DNA of 64,000 nt from CALRGE01 sp964360635 (GTDB taxonomy: Bacteria > Patescibacteriota > Gracilibacteria > UBA1369 > 2-02-FULL-48-14), in assembly GCA_964360635.1 (NCBI GenBank), contig CAYHXO010000002.1, positions 69,785 through 133,784 of the forward strand, written 5' to 3'. The notes beneath the pieces were generated by a model. The model had not been told where the DNA came from and made no database searches. It was given only the letters and a program-made list of their open reading frames with translations. Positions 33,222 through 42,533 of this stretch are shown here, piece by piece. Numbering within the stretch: position 1 is the first letter of the stretch; each line of letters opens with the position of its first letter. The position numbers and the translations under genes were made by a program.

Positions 33222-33779
33222 TTGATTACTCCTGATTTAACAATTCCATTTGTAACAATTGCTTTGGCTGAGTTGGGAGATAAAAGCCAAATCTTAGTAT
33301 TTCTATTGGCATCAAGAACAAAGAAGCATTTACAATTTTTAATTGGTGTCATGCTTGGTTTTTTTATTGTTGATGGTTTTGCAATTTTAATTGGCTCATG
33401 GGTTGTTGAATTAATACCTGAATTATTACTGAAAATTGTTACCGGATCAGTTTTTATTTTACTTGGTCTTTTGATGCTTTTTTCTAAAGAAAAAGATGCT
33501 GAAGAGAAAGAACCTCAACTTAAAAATCCTTTTATTACCGGCTTTGGATTAATTTTTATGGCTGAATGGGGTGATAAAACACAAATTGCGAGTGCTCTAT
33601 TTGCCGCAGAATATAATCCTATTTTAGTTTTGATATCTGTAATGGCTGCATTACTCTTACTTTCAGTCTCTGCAATTTATATTGGGAAAATTATTGCTCA
33701 TAGAATTAATAAAAACCTTACAACAAAAATAGGTGGCTTAATTTTTATGATTCTAGGTGTGCTGTCTTTATTTACTTAG
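33222..33779 (+). CDS. TMEM165/GDT1 (UPF0016) family cation exporter
   Basis: The 185-residue protein has six membrane helices in two inverted halves, each with the hallmark E-x-G-D-K-(T/S) motif: AELGDKSQ (E17-S22) and AEWGDKTQ (E115-T120). Family members such as MneA and Gdt1 export Mn2+ or Ca2+, usually against protons. The start is a TTG at 33222, 3 bp after the previous stop; no ATG lies before the first motif. It converges on the FkbM gene with an 8-bp overlap. Confidence 0.9.
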   Translation: MITPDLTIPFVTIALAELGDKSQILVFLLASRTKKHLQFLIGVMLGFFIVDGFAILIGSWVVELIPELLLKIVTGSVFILLGLLMLFSKEKDAEEKEPQLKNPFITGFGLIFMAEWGDKTQIASALFAAEYNPILVLISVMAALLLLSVSAIYIGKIIAHRINKNLTTKIGGLIFMILGVLSLFT

Positions 33780-34455
33780 ACTTTGATTTTTCAGCCAGTA
33801 AAAAACCCATTCTTTTGTCGTACCGGGATGGATAGATTTTTACATTGAAACCTTTGCTTTCAAAAAGCGACATGAGATTTGATACTCGCATTTCATCTGT
33901 AAATTCATGATATTCAAGAAAGAATACCGGTACTGCTTGAAAGACTGAATCAGGAGCAGTTTCAAATATCTGAAACTCTGAGCCTTCACAGTCCATTTTT
34001 ATTAAATCGCATTTACCCATTTTCTTGAGAATATTTTCGAGCAAAACCGCATTCACTTTTTTCTCATCGAATGAAGGTAAAACCGGTAAAAGTGTATGGT
34101 TATGAGAGTCTTCACTCAAGTGAAGCACTACCGAGCCTTCCCTTCCTGCGACTGCAACATTTTTGGGAAAGGCATTTTCAATTCGATTTTCAAGAAGGTT
34201 TTTTTTAAGTTCCCTAAAATTATTTTCTTCTGGTTCATATGCATAAATTGCTACAGATGGATTGAGAACTCGCGCATATAAGACGAAAAATCCTTTGTGA
34301 GCACCAACATCTAAAATTCCATTTTTTGCGGATTTTATGGAGGGTTCAATGATTGCATAATCTCTATCAAAAAAAATCTCATCTAAAACAGATTGATCTG
34401 CATCTGATTGAACATCAACTTTTAGTTTTGCATTCTGAAAGGCAATTTGGCGCAT
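33772..34455 (-). CDS. FkbM family methyltransferase
   Basis: The 227-residue class I SAM methyltransferase shows ILDVGAHKGFFVLYA (SAM loop), YAYEPEENNFRELKKNL with the acidic ribose-binding residue, and LIKMDCEGSEFQIFE, the strand-4 signature of FkbM. Such enzymes O-methylate sugars or lipids, commonly in surface polysaccharide clusters. Its ATG shares bases with the mscL stop (TAATG), so the two are coupled. Confidence 0.85.
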   Translation of the reverse strand: MRQIAFQNAKLKVDVQSDADQSVLDEIFFDRDYAIIEPSIKSAKNGILDVGAHKGFFVLYARVLNPSVAIYAYEPEENNFRELKKNLLENRIENAFPKNVAVAGREGSVVLHLSEDSHNHTLLPVLPSFDEKKVNAVLLENILKKMGKCDLIKMDCEGSEFQIFETAPDSVFQAVPVFFLEYHEFTDEMRVSNLMSLFESKGFNVKIYPSRYDKRMGFLLAEKSKSK

Positions 34456-34802
34456 TAAGATTTTTTATTACGAATCTTATCTGCATGTTTTTTTGCAAAC
34501 TCAGCCGCTTGTTTCCATTTGCTTGGCTCAAGTAGTTTTTTTGCCAGAATAAAAACTAAAAATGCTAAAATTACAAAGTTGAGTAGTGCAGCAAGAAAGG
34601 ACCCATATGCAATACTAACCGGACCAATATTTAACATTGCGGTTTCCCAGCTTTTAGAAGACAGAAGAGGAGCAATAATTGGCATGAGTACATCTTTAAC
34701 TAAAGAATTTACCAAACTCGTGCTCGCCGATCCCATAACAAATGCGATTCCGAATGAAATTACTTTATATTCTTTTAAAAACTCTAGAAATTCTTTAATC
34801 AT
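34455..34802 (-). CDS. mscL: Large-conductance mechanosensitive channel, divergent
   Basis: Starting at MIKEFLEFLKEYKVISFGIA gives 115 residues and the usual MscL N-terminus; an ATG ten codons upstream is less likely. TM1 contains AFVMGSASTSLVNSLVKD and leads to VLMPIIAPLL, the pore helix end. The second helix is FLAALLNFVILAFLVFILA, followed by a basic tail. MscL opens under membrane tension and saves cells from osmotic downshock. It is shorter and more diverged than the E. coli form (136 residues), but the layout is clear. Confidence 0.8.
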   Translation of the reverse strand: MIKEFLEFLKEYKVISFGIAFVMGSASTSLVNSLVKDVLMPIIAPLLSSKSWETAMLNIGPVSIAYGSFLAALLNFVILAFLVFILAKKLLEPSKWKQAAEFAKKHADKIRNKKS

Positions 34803-34868
34803 ATTATTGCTGATGTATCTCAAGTTTGTCATAATGTTGGCAATTGAGTCAATGATAGATATAAAAAA

Positions 34869-35684
34869 ATGAAGCCTTCAACACCTTTTGATAAGCATAA
34901 GCCAAGAGTACCGGAAAATCTTTCTGATGCTATCAAGATTATGACTGAACAACTTAAAGATAATTTGATTTTTTATATTAGTGATGAAAAAAAGGAATAT
35001 TGGGCAAACAATGAGTTCCGCCAATTTGAAATTTATAATTTTACAAGGGCGATTAAGCTGAGTGCAGAGCAAGTTGGGCCATTATTACACTATTTAGGAA
35101 ATGACTATAAAGATGGAGTTGATCAAAGTGTACTTGAATTTGCTATTGGAGAAGTGATTTTCAAAGATAGAGATTCAGCTTTGCCTACAAAATATGTGAA
35201 AAATTATCCTGTTGAGAAAAATATTTGGCCAGAAGCAGTAAAATTAGACTCGGTAGACGATAAATTAAAATTGGATTTAGAAAAAAATATAATCAGCAAA
35301 CTAGAATATTTCAAAAAACTGCTCGATTTGGCAGGGATAAAATATAAAAAGATTTCAGAATACAGCTCATATAAAGATCAACATAGTATTCCTGAGACAT
35401 GGGAGTTTGAAAACCCACTTGAGATAAAAATTCGAGATATATTGCCAATGTTCGACAAAAAAAACCCTGAAATTGTAAAATCGATAGGTCGTTCAATTGG
35501 AATGAGGGAAGAACGTATTGAACTATTAAAAATTGACGATTATGTGAGGTTTACTAAATATCCAAAGGTTGATTTAGACGATGAAATTAAAAGAATTTTG
35601 TCAGATTATGAATTCTCAGAATACAAAAAAAATCCATACAATGAAGACTGGATTTTTGAGTTTAAATGTAGATCAACTATTTGA
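34869..35684 (+). CDS. Hypothetical cytoplasmic protein (271 residues)
   Basis: I do not recognise it. It is charged, without a signal peptide or membrane segments. It contains a motif reminiscent of tandem helix pairs: FTRAIKLSAEQVGPLLHYLG and a later IGRSIGMREERIELLKID. It converges on the SH3 lipoprotein, sharing 8 bp. A TTGGCA-17-TATAAA promoter sits immediately before the ATG. Confidence 0.5.
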   Translation: MKPSTPFDKHKPRVPENLSDAIKIMTEQLKDNLIFYISDEKKEYWANNEFRQFEIYNFTRAIKLSAEQVGPLLHYLGNDYKDGVDQSVLEFAIGEVIFKDRDSALPTKYVKNYPVEKNIWPEAVKLDSVDDKLKLDLEKNIISKLEYFKKLLDLAGIKYKKISEYSSYKDQHSIPETWEFENPLEIKIRDILPMFDKKNPEIVKSIGRSIGMREERIELLKIDDYVRFTKYPKVDLDDEIKRILSDYEFSEYKKNPYNEDWIFEFKCRSTI

Positions 35685-36798
35685 TATCTTCAAGAAAACG
35701 ATCGTTTTCCATGTAAAAGCAGACCCAACCTGTTTTTTCTTCGCCTGTAGTTTGATCTATGTATTTAATATTCGCCCATTTATCAATATTTGAGGTCGTC
35801 ATTTCAAATGCAATAACTTCTGTTCCAACAGGTACTTTTCCAAGAAGTCGGCCGTTAGTTGATGGTAATGCTCGAAGATTTAAACCTCCATGCGAACCTG
35901 ATACATCGGTAACATACATTCGACGACTCAAGTCCGGCACTTCATTTGCAGTCTTTGGTGAAAATGAAGTTAGTACTTTTGTGTCCAAGTAGGATTCCTT
36001 TACCCAACCTGCATTTAATTGACCGTCAATAATACAATAAATAAAGATTGAACCTTTTGAATCCGTTATGCCTAAAGTTTGTACAATTGTTTCAGGTGGT
36101 ACAAGCGTTATGATACTGTTGTCATCATCTCTCAAATTCAATCCAAAATTTTTCATAACATCCTCATCAGTCGCTCTGATTGATCTGTAAATTGGCTTCG
36201 CAGCAATTGTTTCTTTAAGGCCCTCAATCACAAAGTCAATAAGCTTATTCGCTTTTTTATCAACAGTCTTATCTGTTACAGGAATATATTCATTGCCATA
36301 ACTGATTAATATTTCTGATATATCATCAATTGCGAATTGCTCGGATTCATCACCAACTGAGAGCGACAAATAACTGCCTTCACCATACGAAAGTGATAAT
36401 GAAAAAACTTTTCCTGAATAAAAAGATGTAAAATAACTATCTCCACCAAATGAATTCAAATCAATTAATTTTTGCAATTTAAGTAATTCATTGAATTTCT
36501 TCTCAAAGGCATTCGCCTGCATCATCTCTTCAGAAGGTGTTGCATCACGGATTGTTTGACGACTTTCGTGTAGAAAAGATTGCAGTTGGATATCAGTGCC
36601 GATATTTGCATCAATTACAGGTTTTTCTTCATTTAGAGGCTGACCACCATTGATTACAACTGTAAGCTCTTTTGCAACATCCTGCTGAGTTATTACCACA
36701 GGTGTTGGCTGAAGTACTGGTCTTTCTTTTTGTGGTGTTGGCTGATCAGTGCAAGAAAGCAGGGTTCCGGCCAATAGAAATAATTGTGATTTATTCAT
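35677..36798 (-). CDS. Lipoprotein with two SH3-like domains
   Basis: The 373-residue protein starts with a lipoprotein signal, lipobox LLSC at about 13-16, and a Pro/Thr-rich linker. After a helical middle region, two bacterial SH3-like segments appear. The first is at about 200-270 (FGLNLRDDDNSIITLVPPET, then AGWVKESYLD). The second is at about 290-365 (GGLNLRALPSTNGRLLGKVP, then TGWVCFYME). SH3b domains usually bind cell-wall peptides, so it is probably surface-anchored and wall-interacting. It lies 11 bp downstream of the single-pass membrane protein at 36810. Confidence 0.75.
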   Translation of the reverse strand: MNKSQLFLLAGTLLSCTDQPTPQKERPVLQPTPVVITQQDVAKELTVVINGGQPLNEEKPVIDANIGTDIQLQSFLHESRQTIRDATPSEEMMQANAFEKKFNELLKLQKLIDLNSFGGDSYFTSFYSGKVFSLSLSYGEGSYLSLSVGDESEQFAIDDISEILISYGNEYIPVTDKTVDKKANKLIDFVIEGLKETIAAKPIYRSIRATDEDVMKNFGLNLRDDDNSIITLVPPETIVQTLGITDSKGSIFIYCIIDGQLNAGWVKESYLDTKVLTSFSPKTANEVPDLSRRMYVTDVSGSHGGLNLRALPSTNGRLLGKVPVGTEVIAFEMTTSNIDKWANIKYIDQTTGEEKTGWVCFYMENDRFLEDIK

Positions 36799-36809
36799 AT
36801 AATTTCATA

Positions 36810-38603
36810 TTAAGAAAACCATTTTTTTGCAGTACCCAACCAACCTGAAACTTTACTAACTGTATTTTCTATAAAGCTTTTTTTAGGAGGCTCGACGGGA
36901 GTTTCAATTTTTACCGGTTCCGGTTTTACTAATTCTACTTTTGGTTCAGATTTAGTCTGCGTCTCGGTGAATCCAAATAAATTACCGGCAGAAATTGCAT
37001 CATGATTATTTGAATTTGTTGGCATTTCAGTTTCGACTAAGAATTCACCTAAATCTTCAGCATCTTCATCTTCCATGAATTGAGATACATCTGGAATTTC
37101 TCTTTTTTGAGCAAGAATTGCGAGTGGCTCCGGTACATCGTAGACTGAAGCAGAATTCGTAAGTGCTGATTCTGAGTCTAAGAATATTTCTTCTAAATCT
37201 GCATCTACTATAACCTCTTCATCAAATTCCAAAAACTCATTTACATCATTAATTTCTGAAGATTCTACAGATGCAGTTGAAGTTACTGGATAAGTGAATA
37301 CTTTTGGTGTTTCAGGAGGATTAGCTAGTTTCGCCTCAACAACTTGATTTACTTCTTCAGTACTCACTGATGCAAGTTTTTCTTGAACTTTTTCATGATC
37401 AGGATTGATTGTTGGATCTACAATTAAATCAATTTGATCTGCAAAATTCTTAGAAACTAAATGGCTGTGCGGGATATTTGAATCTTTATCAAGATAAGAA
37501 ACCCATTCACTAATTGTTTTTACATTCCCCGCTTCAGCACTCGCCAAAAGTGCATCATAGCCTCCCCATGTTTTAACTTTGCCTTTCAAATCTTCAAGTG
37601 CAGCACTGCTATCTGACCAAGAATGTGAGTCAGAATGTAGACTTGAAACAAGATCATTTGTTGAGGATGCTTCTAATCTTATTTTTGCACTTACAGTTAA
37701 TGAACTTGATTCCGAATGTGAATCAACTGATGTTAGAACTTTTCCGTAAAGTGTTGTTCCCTCTGCTGCTTGGTCCGCAGGAGCAGCTACATGTAAATCT
37801 TCAAGACCCAATGTAGATTCTGTACTAGGTGTTTGAACTTTTGATGGTGATATTTCTGGGGCTTTTACTACCTGAATTGGGACAATGTCAGAGCTAGGTG
37901 CTGATTTAACAGAATTACTTTCGCCTGCATCTTCAGCCAATTTATAAACTCCACCCGCACATAAAACAGCCGCAGCTACTGCAGCAGAGCCTGTTCCTAA
38001 AATCCATTTTAGAGTTGAATTTGATCTAAGATTATTTTTTGTAACCGAAGGAGTAGGTACTATCTTTACTGGTTCTTTGATTGTCACATTTGTTGGATTT
38101 TCGTCATTATAAGCTGAAGGATCGGGCAATTCCGAATCAGGTATATCTGCTTCAGGATCATTAGATAATGCTTCAAAAGGCTCACCTTCTCCAGGAGTAA
38201 TTATGATTTTATGAGGTCCTGTAATTATACCTGCTGATTCTGAAATTTGATTAGGTAAGTAAGGTCTTCTATCCATTCTAGATCTAATCTCTTTAATGTC
38301 ATTTCTCAGTTCTTCAATTCGATTAATTGCACTACCAGACATCAATCCACCTGCGACTACTGACTCTAAAGTGCTCAACTCAGTTTCTTTCATTACAAGT
38401 AAATCAATAATATTGTATCCTCCATCCTCTACAACATGCTGTCTACGTTTTAATGAATCATCAAAATTTGAGTCCGTTTTATCTTGATGTTTAAGTGATT
38501 GGCCGCTTGCAATGCTTGCAGGCAAATTATAGTCTATTTCAACTTCAACTCCTGATCCATCAAGACATACTTTTACAATATTGGTCTTAGCTCCTTTGCT
38601 CAT
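36810..38603 (-). CDS. Single-pass membrane protein with long disordered regions
   Basis: The 597-residue protein has no signal peptide. About 198 N-terminal residues are likely cytoplasmic, with a helical pair at 60-112. A transmembrane helix follows at about 199-221 (WILGTGSAAVAAAVLCAGGV). About 375 Ser/Glu/Pro-rich residues, probably extracellular, come next, with a conserved-looking helical patch at about 330-425. The C-terminus ends with FIENTVSKVSGWLGTAKKWF, an amphipathic helix. I do not recognise a family. It pairs with the SH3 lipoprotein as a two-gene transcript from a TTGACG-17-TATGAA promoter. Confidence 0.55.
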   Translation of the reverse strand: MSKGAKTNIVKVCLDGSGVEVEIDYNLPASIASGQSLKHQDKTDSNFDDSLKRRQHVVEDGGYNIIDLLVMKETELSTLESVVAGGLMSGSAINRIEELRNDIKEIRSRMDRRPYLPNQISESAGIITGPHKIIITPGEGEPFEALSNDPEADIPDSELPDPSAYNDENPTNVTIKEPVKIVPTPSVTKNNLRSNSTLKWILGTGSAAVAAAVLCAGGVYKLAEDAGESNSVKSAPSSDIVPIQVVKAPEISPSKVQTPSTESTLGLEDLHVAAPADQAAEGTTLYGKVLTSVDSHSESSSLTVSAKIRLEASSTNDLVSSLHSDSHSWSDSSAALEDLKGKVKTWGGYDALLASAEAGNVKTISEWVSYLDKDSNIPHSHLVSKNFADQIDLIVDPTINPDHEKVQEKLASVSTEEVNQVVEAKLANPPETPKVFTYPVTSTASVESSEINDVNEFLEFDEEVIVDADLEEIFLDSESALTNSASVYDVPEPLAILAQKREIPDVSQFMEDEDAEDLGEFLVETEMPTNSNNHDAISAGNLFGFTETQTKSEPKVELVKPEPVKIETPVEPPKKSFIENTVSKVSGWLGTAKKWFS

Positions 38604-38725
38604 ATATAAGGTTATTTGTCTTGTTCATAACATGATCATTAGAATTCGTCAATAGCAATACCTGCTTTGACTTTGTTCAGATCCAAAAGTGCATTTAAGA
38701 TTTGTTCCAGTCTTAACTTATTGAA

Positions 38726-39496
38726 ATGAGTATTTTACATTCAATTATTCTTGGTATTGTTGAAGGAATAACTGAATTTTTACCTATTTCATCAACTGCA
38801 CATTTGATTTTAACATCGAACATGTTGCAGATTGAGGAAAGTGATTTTTTGAAGAGTTTTGAAATTATTATTCAAACTGGTGCAATTTTGGCCGTAATTG
38901 TTTTTTATTTTAAGAAATTATTAGATTTACAGGTAATTAAGAGGTTAATAGTCGGTTTTATTCCAACAGGAATAATTGGCTTAACGGTTTATAAAATCGT
39001 GAAGGAATATTTTTTGGGAAATACTACAATTGTTTTGAGTTCATTGGTGATTGGTGGAGTAATAATGATTTTGATGGAAAAGTTTTATTTCAAAAGTCAT
39101 GTGACGAAGGAAATTGATGTGAGAAATATTTCCTACTCGAAATGTCTTATGATTGGTTTATTTCAAGCAATTGCAGTCGTTCCAGGTGTTTCCAGATCAG
39201 CAGCGACTATAATTGGTGGAATGGCCTTAGGTATTTCAAGGAAAACAATTGTGGAATTTTCATTTTTATTAGCAGTACCAACTATTATGGCCGCAAGTAT
39301 CTTAGATATTTATAAAAATTTTGGCAGTTTTCAGTCTGAAGATTTTTCAGCTTTGAGTATTGGCTTCCTTGCTTCGTTTATCAGTGCAATTTTTGCAATA
39401 AAATTTTTGATTGCATATGTTAGGAAGCATGACTTTGTAATGTTTGGAGTTTATCGAATCGCTTTGGTTTTGTGCTTTTTGATAATTTCCAGGTAG
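38726..39496 (+). CDS. uppP: Undecaprenyl-diphosphatase
   Basis: This BacA-type membrane phosphatase recycles undecaprenyl diphosphate to the monophosphate lipid carrier for peptidoglycan and polysaccharide synthesis. Its 256 residues include the first catalytic motif, GIVEGITEFLPISSTAHL (E13, E17, S23), and the second, VVPGVSRSAATIIGG, with the essential Arg. Seven to eight helices are present. Its 3' end overlaps the convergent glycosyltransferase gene by 46 bp. Confidence 0.95.
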   Translation: MSILHSIILGIVEGITEFLPISSTAHLILTSNMLQIEESDFLKSFEIIIQTGAILAVIVFYFKKLLDLQVIKRLIVGFIPTGIIGLTVYKIVKEYFLGNTTIVLSSLVIGGVIMILMEKFYFKSHVTKEIDVRNISYSKCLMIGLFQAIAVVPGVSRSAATIIGGMALGISRKTIVEFSFLLAVPTIMAASILDIYKNFGSFQSEDFSALSIGFLASFISAIFAIKFLIAYVRKHDFVMFGVYRIALVLCFLIISR

Positions 39497-40632
39497 AGTT
39501 TCTCAAAAATTGAAACAATTTTATTTTTATCGTGAGCTTGAATTTTTTTAAGACTCATTTTGCCCATTTCAGTAATGTTTTTGTTTGAAAGAATTTTTAG
39601 CATTTTCTTGGAAAGATCACTCTCATCAAGTTCAAAAAGGTAACCATTAAAATCATTTTCAACCAACTCAGGAAGAGCAACCGCATTCACAGCGAGTACG
39701 GGCAAACCGGCAGCCATTGCCTCCATAACGGCGAGACCTTGAAGTTCAGCTGTGCCAGAACCAATATAAATAGTTGCAATGCTGTATAAGCTGCCTAAAT
39801 CTTCATCTGAAACACGACCTGTGAAAATTGCTTTGTCACCCAGATCAAGATCTTTTGCAATTTTCTTAAATTTCAATTCATCATTTCCCTTCCCCACAAT
39901 CACAACTTGAGCATCATTTTTTTTCAAGAAAATTTTTAAAGCTCGTAAAATTAAATCCACATTTTTATCTATTTCAAGACGCCCGACAAAAAGAAATATG
40001 GGGATTTTAGGATTTATTTTGTATTTTTTGTAGAAATTTAAATCTACCTTGGATTTCTTAAATGACTTAAGATCAAGACCGTTTGAAATTACTTTTCTTG
40101 GAGTTTTTAATCCTAAATCAACAATCATTTTTATTGCAATATTTGATGGAGCTGTTACAAAATCTACTCTGTTAAATACTGTTAGAAAGTCCTTCCACAA
40201 AATTTTTGTTATGGACCTAGCCATGAATTTTGGAAAATATTCCAGAAGATTTTCGGGCATGAAATGATTTGTTCCAATAACCGGTATATTTCTTTCCTTC
40301 CCAAGAGTTAGAGCTGTTCTACCAAGTGACATGTGATTATTTATATGAATTATGTCTGGCTTAACTTCATCAATAATTTTAGTCATCATTTTCTTTAATC
40401 CTGGTTTGAAAATTGCCCTAAAATATGGATGAATCGGATGTAAAGAAACAGATTGAACCCTAAATATTTTCAAATTTTTGAGATTCTCAATTCCATCATT
40501 AAAAGTTGCAGCAGGGCCAACTACAGTAACTTTATGTCCTTTTTTAGCGAAAGCTTTTGCTAAACGTTCAACAGCAATTGCCGCTCCATTTGTATCAGGA
40601 GGATAAGTTTCGGAAACAAGTAAAATTTTCAT
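39451..40632 (-). CDS. Glycosyltransferase family 4 protein
   Basis: I start at MKILLVSETYPPDTNGAAIA (393 residues); the longer open frame runs back into dedA. The GT-B fold shows an N-terminal glycine-rich loop and, at the C-terminus, FVGRLEIDKNVDLILRAL. The donor-binding EX7E-type motif appears as GTAELQGLAVMEAMAAGLPV. It likely transfers a sugar from a nucleotide donor to a lipid-linked acceptor. Its ATG overlaps the dedA stop (ATGA). A role beside uppP in surface glycan assembly is an inference. Confidence 0.9.
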   Translation of the reverse strand: MKILLVSETYPPDTNGAAIAVERLAKAFAKKGHKVTVVGPAATFNDGIENLKNLKIFRVQSVSLHPIHPYFRAIFKPGLKKMMTKIIDEVKPDIIHINNHMSLGRTALTLGKERNIPVIGTNHFMPENLLEYFPKFMARSITKILWKDFLTVFNRVDFVTAPSNIAIKMIVDLGLKTPRKVISNGLDLKSFKKSKVDLNFYKKYKINPKIPIFLFVGRLEIDKNVDLILRALKIFLKKNDAQVVIVGKGNDELKFKKIAKDLDLGDKAIFTGRVSDEDLGSLYSIATIYIGSGTAELQGLAVMEAMAAGLPVLAVNAVALPELVENDFNGYLFELDESDLSKKMLKILSNKNITEMGKMSLKKIQAHDKNKIVSIFEKLYLEIIKKHKTKAIR

Positions 40633-41180
40633 ATTTTTTCTTTTTTTGCAAAGAAGTAAATTCCTCCTATGACTAATAGTGTAATGCCAATGAGACCGAT
40701 ATAAGTGAAAATATTTTCTGCTTGTACCCACATGTCTGCCAGAAAATTGCCTAGATAAAGAATTGCAAAGGATTTAATTAAGGTTGCGATTAGATTGAAA
40801 AATAAGAATTTTGGAAATGAATAATGTTGCATGCCCATTGCTATAAGTACAGGTAAGCCGAAGGCATGAGTCAGCTTTCCTGTGATGATTATTTTATTTG
40901 GATGTGCTTTTAGTAATTTACTTATTTTTTCAGATTTTTCTTTGCTAATTTTGAAAAACTTAATTTTTCCTTTTGCAAAATAACCGATTGAAAAATAAAC
41001 AATATCAGCTAGAAAATCACCCAGTGAGTGAGTTAGGAATGCCAAGGTAAAATTCAGATAGCTTGTTTTTGTTAGGAAACCTGCAATCAAACCTGTTGCC
41101 GGACCCTCAAAAAAAGCGCCCAGAAAAACACCAAGATATCGAAGCTCTTCAATTAGCTTAAAAATTTCTGAATTATTCAT
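40629..41180 (-). CDS. DedA/VTT-domain membrane protein
   Basis: In 183 residues there are 4-5 hydrophobic segments. Family features are GVFLGAFFEGPATGLIAGFL near the N-terminus, the central HSLGDFLADIVYFSIGYFAK, and the TGKLTHAFGLPVLIAMGM re-entrant region. DedA proteins are thought to flip or scavenge lipids such as undecaprenyl phosphate, which fits the nearby uppP. It overlaps the GT4 gene by 4 bp. Confidence 0.8.
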   Translation of the reverse strand: MNNSEIFKLIEELRYLGVFLGAFFEGPATGLIAGFLTKTSYLNFTLAFLTHSLGDFLADIVYFSIGYFAKGKIKFFKISKEKSEKISKLLKAHPNKIIITGKLTHAFGLPVLIAMGMQHYSFPKFLFFNLIATLIKSFAILYLGNFLADMWVQAENIFTYIGLIGITLLVIGGIYFFAKKEKI

Positions 41181-41307
41181 TTACTCAAGTATATACCTTT
41201 TAAAAAAAATTAAGCATCTTGACCTATATTTCTTCATATGCTATATATCAGGCTGATTTTTTCTTAACTTGTGAAATAATGCGAATGTTAGATATCATGG
41301 TTGAGGT

Positions 41308-41853
41308 ATGCGTAAACACATTAAAATCGGTGAAAGAAGCCTTGATTACACTTTGAATTTCAATTCAAGAGCGAGGAATTTGAAGATATCAATTAAGAGG
41401 ACAGGGGAAGTTAGATTAACAATGCCAAAAGTTTTTTTTGCTGAACGAACAGCAGAAAAATTTATTATCGCAGAATGGGATTGGATTTTTGATCAACTAA
41501 AAAATGCCAAACCAAAAGAGATTAAGTTGGGTGAATTTGATAAATATAAAGAAATTGCACGAGCAAAAATAGAAAGAAAAGTTGTTGAATTTAATAAAAT
41601 TTACAATCACAATTACGGTAGAATTTCTATAAAACGAACTTCTTCAAGATGGGGCAGTTGTAGTTCAAAAGGAAATTTGAATTTCCATTACAAACTGATT
41701 TTTATGACTGAAGAAATGATGAATTACGTTGTGGTTCATGAACTTTGTCACTTAAAAGAGTTAAATCACTCGAAAAATTTCTGGAACTTGGTTGAAGTTG
41801 CCATTCCAGATTACAAAAGAATTGTAAAAGACTTTAAGAAAATGAGAATTTAG
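41308..41853 (+). CDS. YgjP-like metallopeptidase (DUF45, M48-related)
   Basis: The 181-residue soluble protein carries RTSSRWGSCSSKGNLNFHYK and VVHELCHLKELNHSKNFW. H144, E145, H148 and H154 build the zinc site of the YgjP/WLM group (HExxH plus a downstream His). Members are often linked to restriction or DNA-protein-crosslink repair, but here no such partner is adjacent. A GAGG precedes the ATG. Confidence 0.85.
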   Translation: MRKHIKIGERSLDYTLNFNSRARNLKISIKRTGEVRLTMPKVFFAERTAEKFIIAEWDWIFDQLKNAKPKEIKLGEFDKYKEIARAKIERKVVEFNKIYNHNYGRISIKRTSSRWGSCSSKGNLNFHYKLIFMTEEMMNYVVVHELCHLKELNHSKNFWNLVEVAIPDYKRIVKDFKKMRI

Positions 41854-41886
41854 TGTTAAATATTGTTATTCTCTAACCCACACCAA

Positions 41887-42480
41887 ATGAGAAAATACCT
41901 TGCCGAATTTATTGGCACTTTTGCTTTGGCTTTTGCCGTAAGCATGTCACTTGCAGGAAACTTTCCGGTTCCGACTCCGGTACTTGCAGCTCTCACCCTC
42001 GGGCTATTCGTTTACACGATGGGCCATGTTTCAGGAACACATATAAATCCTGCGATCACTATCGGTTTGCTATCGATCAATAAAATCAAATTGATGGATG
42101 CAGTTTATTACATTGTTGCACAGTTTGCGGGTGCAGGACTTGCCTACTTTTTATCAGATCAATTAGTTGCCAGAGCGACATTAACAGTTGTTGACAGCCC
42201 ATGGGTTTTACTTGCAGAAGCACTAGGTGCATTATTCTTTGGATTCGGAGTAGCTGCAGTTGTGTACGGCAAAGTTGCTAAAGAAATGAGTGGACTAGTT
42301 GTTGGTGGATCACTTTTATTGGGAATTTCATTCTCAGCATTGATGAATGCTAATGGAGTCTTAAACCCAGCTGTTGCCTTGGGTATCGGCTCATTCGGAA
42401 TTATGTACGTTCTTGGTCCGGTTATTGGAGTTAGCTTGGGAATGTGGTTATTTAAATATTTATCTGGGGAAAAGAAATAG
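41887..42480 (+). CDS. Aquaporin/MIP family channel with altered selectivity filter
   Basis: The start is taken at MRKYLAEFIGTFALAFAV (197 residues); a TTG eight codons upstream is less likely. Both NPA motifs are present: THINPAIT (54-56) and GVLNPAVA (160-162). The residue after the second NPA is Val163, where aquaporins and most glycerol facilitators have the Arg of the ar/R filter. The channel may therefore pass other small solutes or gases. A strong terminator follows. Confidence 0.85.
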   Translation: MRKYLAEFIGTFALAFAVSMSLAGNFPVPTPVLAALTLGLFVYTMGHVSGTHINPAITIGLLSINKIKLMDAVYYIVAQFAGAGLAYFLSDQLVARATLTVVDSPWVLLAEALGALFFGFGVAAVVYGKVAKEMSGLVVGGSLLLGISFSALMNANGVLNPAVALGIGSFGIMYVLGPVIGVSLGMWLFKYLSGEKK

Positions 42481-42490
42481 TTGAGATTTT

Positions 42491-42523
42491 AAAAAGACCC
42501 TGCATAACGCGGGGTCTTTTTTT
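42491..42523. terminator. Bidirectional terminator between the aquaporin and the 1549-residue SLH gene
   Basis: AAAAAGACCC (42491-42500) pairs with GGGTCTTTTT, extended inward by TGC/GCG with one G-U, leaving a 5-nt loop ATAAC. A-runs and T-runs flank it, and it lies between convergent genes. Confidence 0.92.
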
Positions 42524-42533
42524 GTATAAATTC

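Noticed and set aside
40633..40731. N-terminal extension of the GT4 glycosyltransferase
   Set aside because: It lies within dedA in another frame. The ATG at 40632 begins the typical GT-B first strand and overlaps the dedA stop as ATGA.
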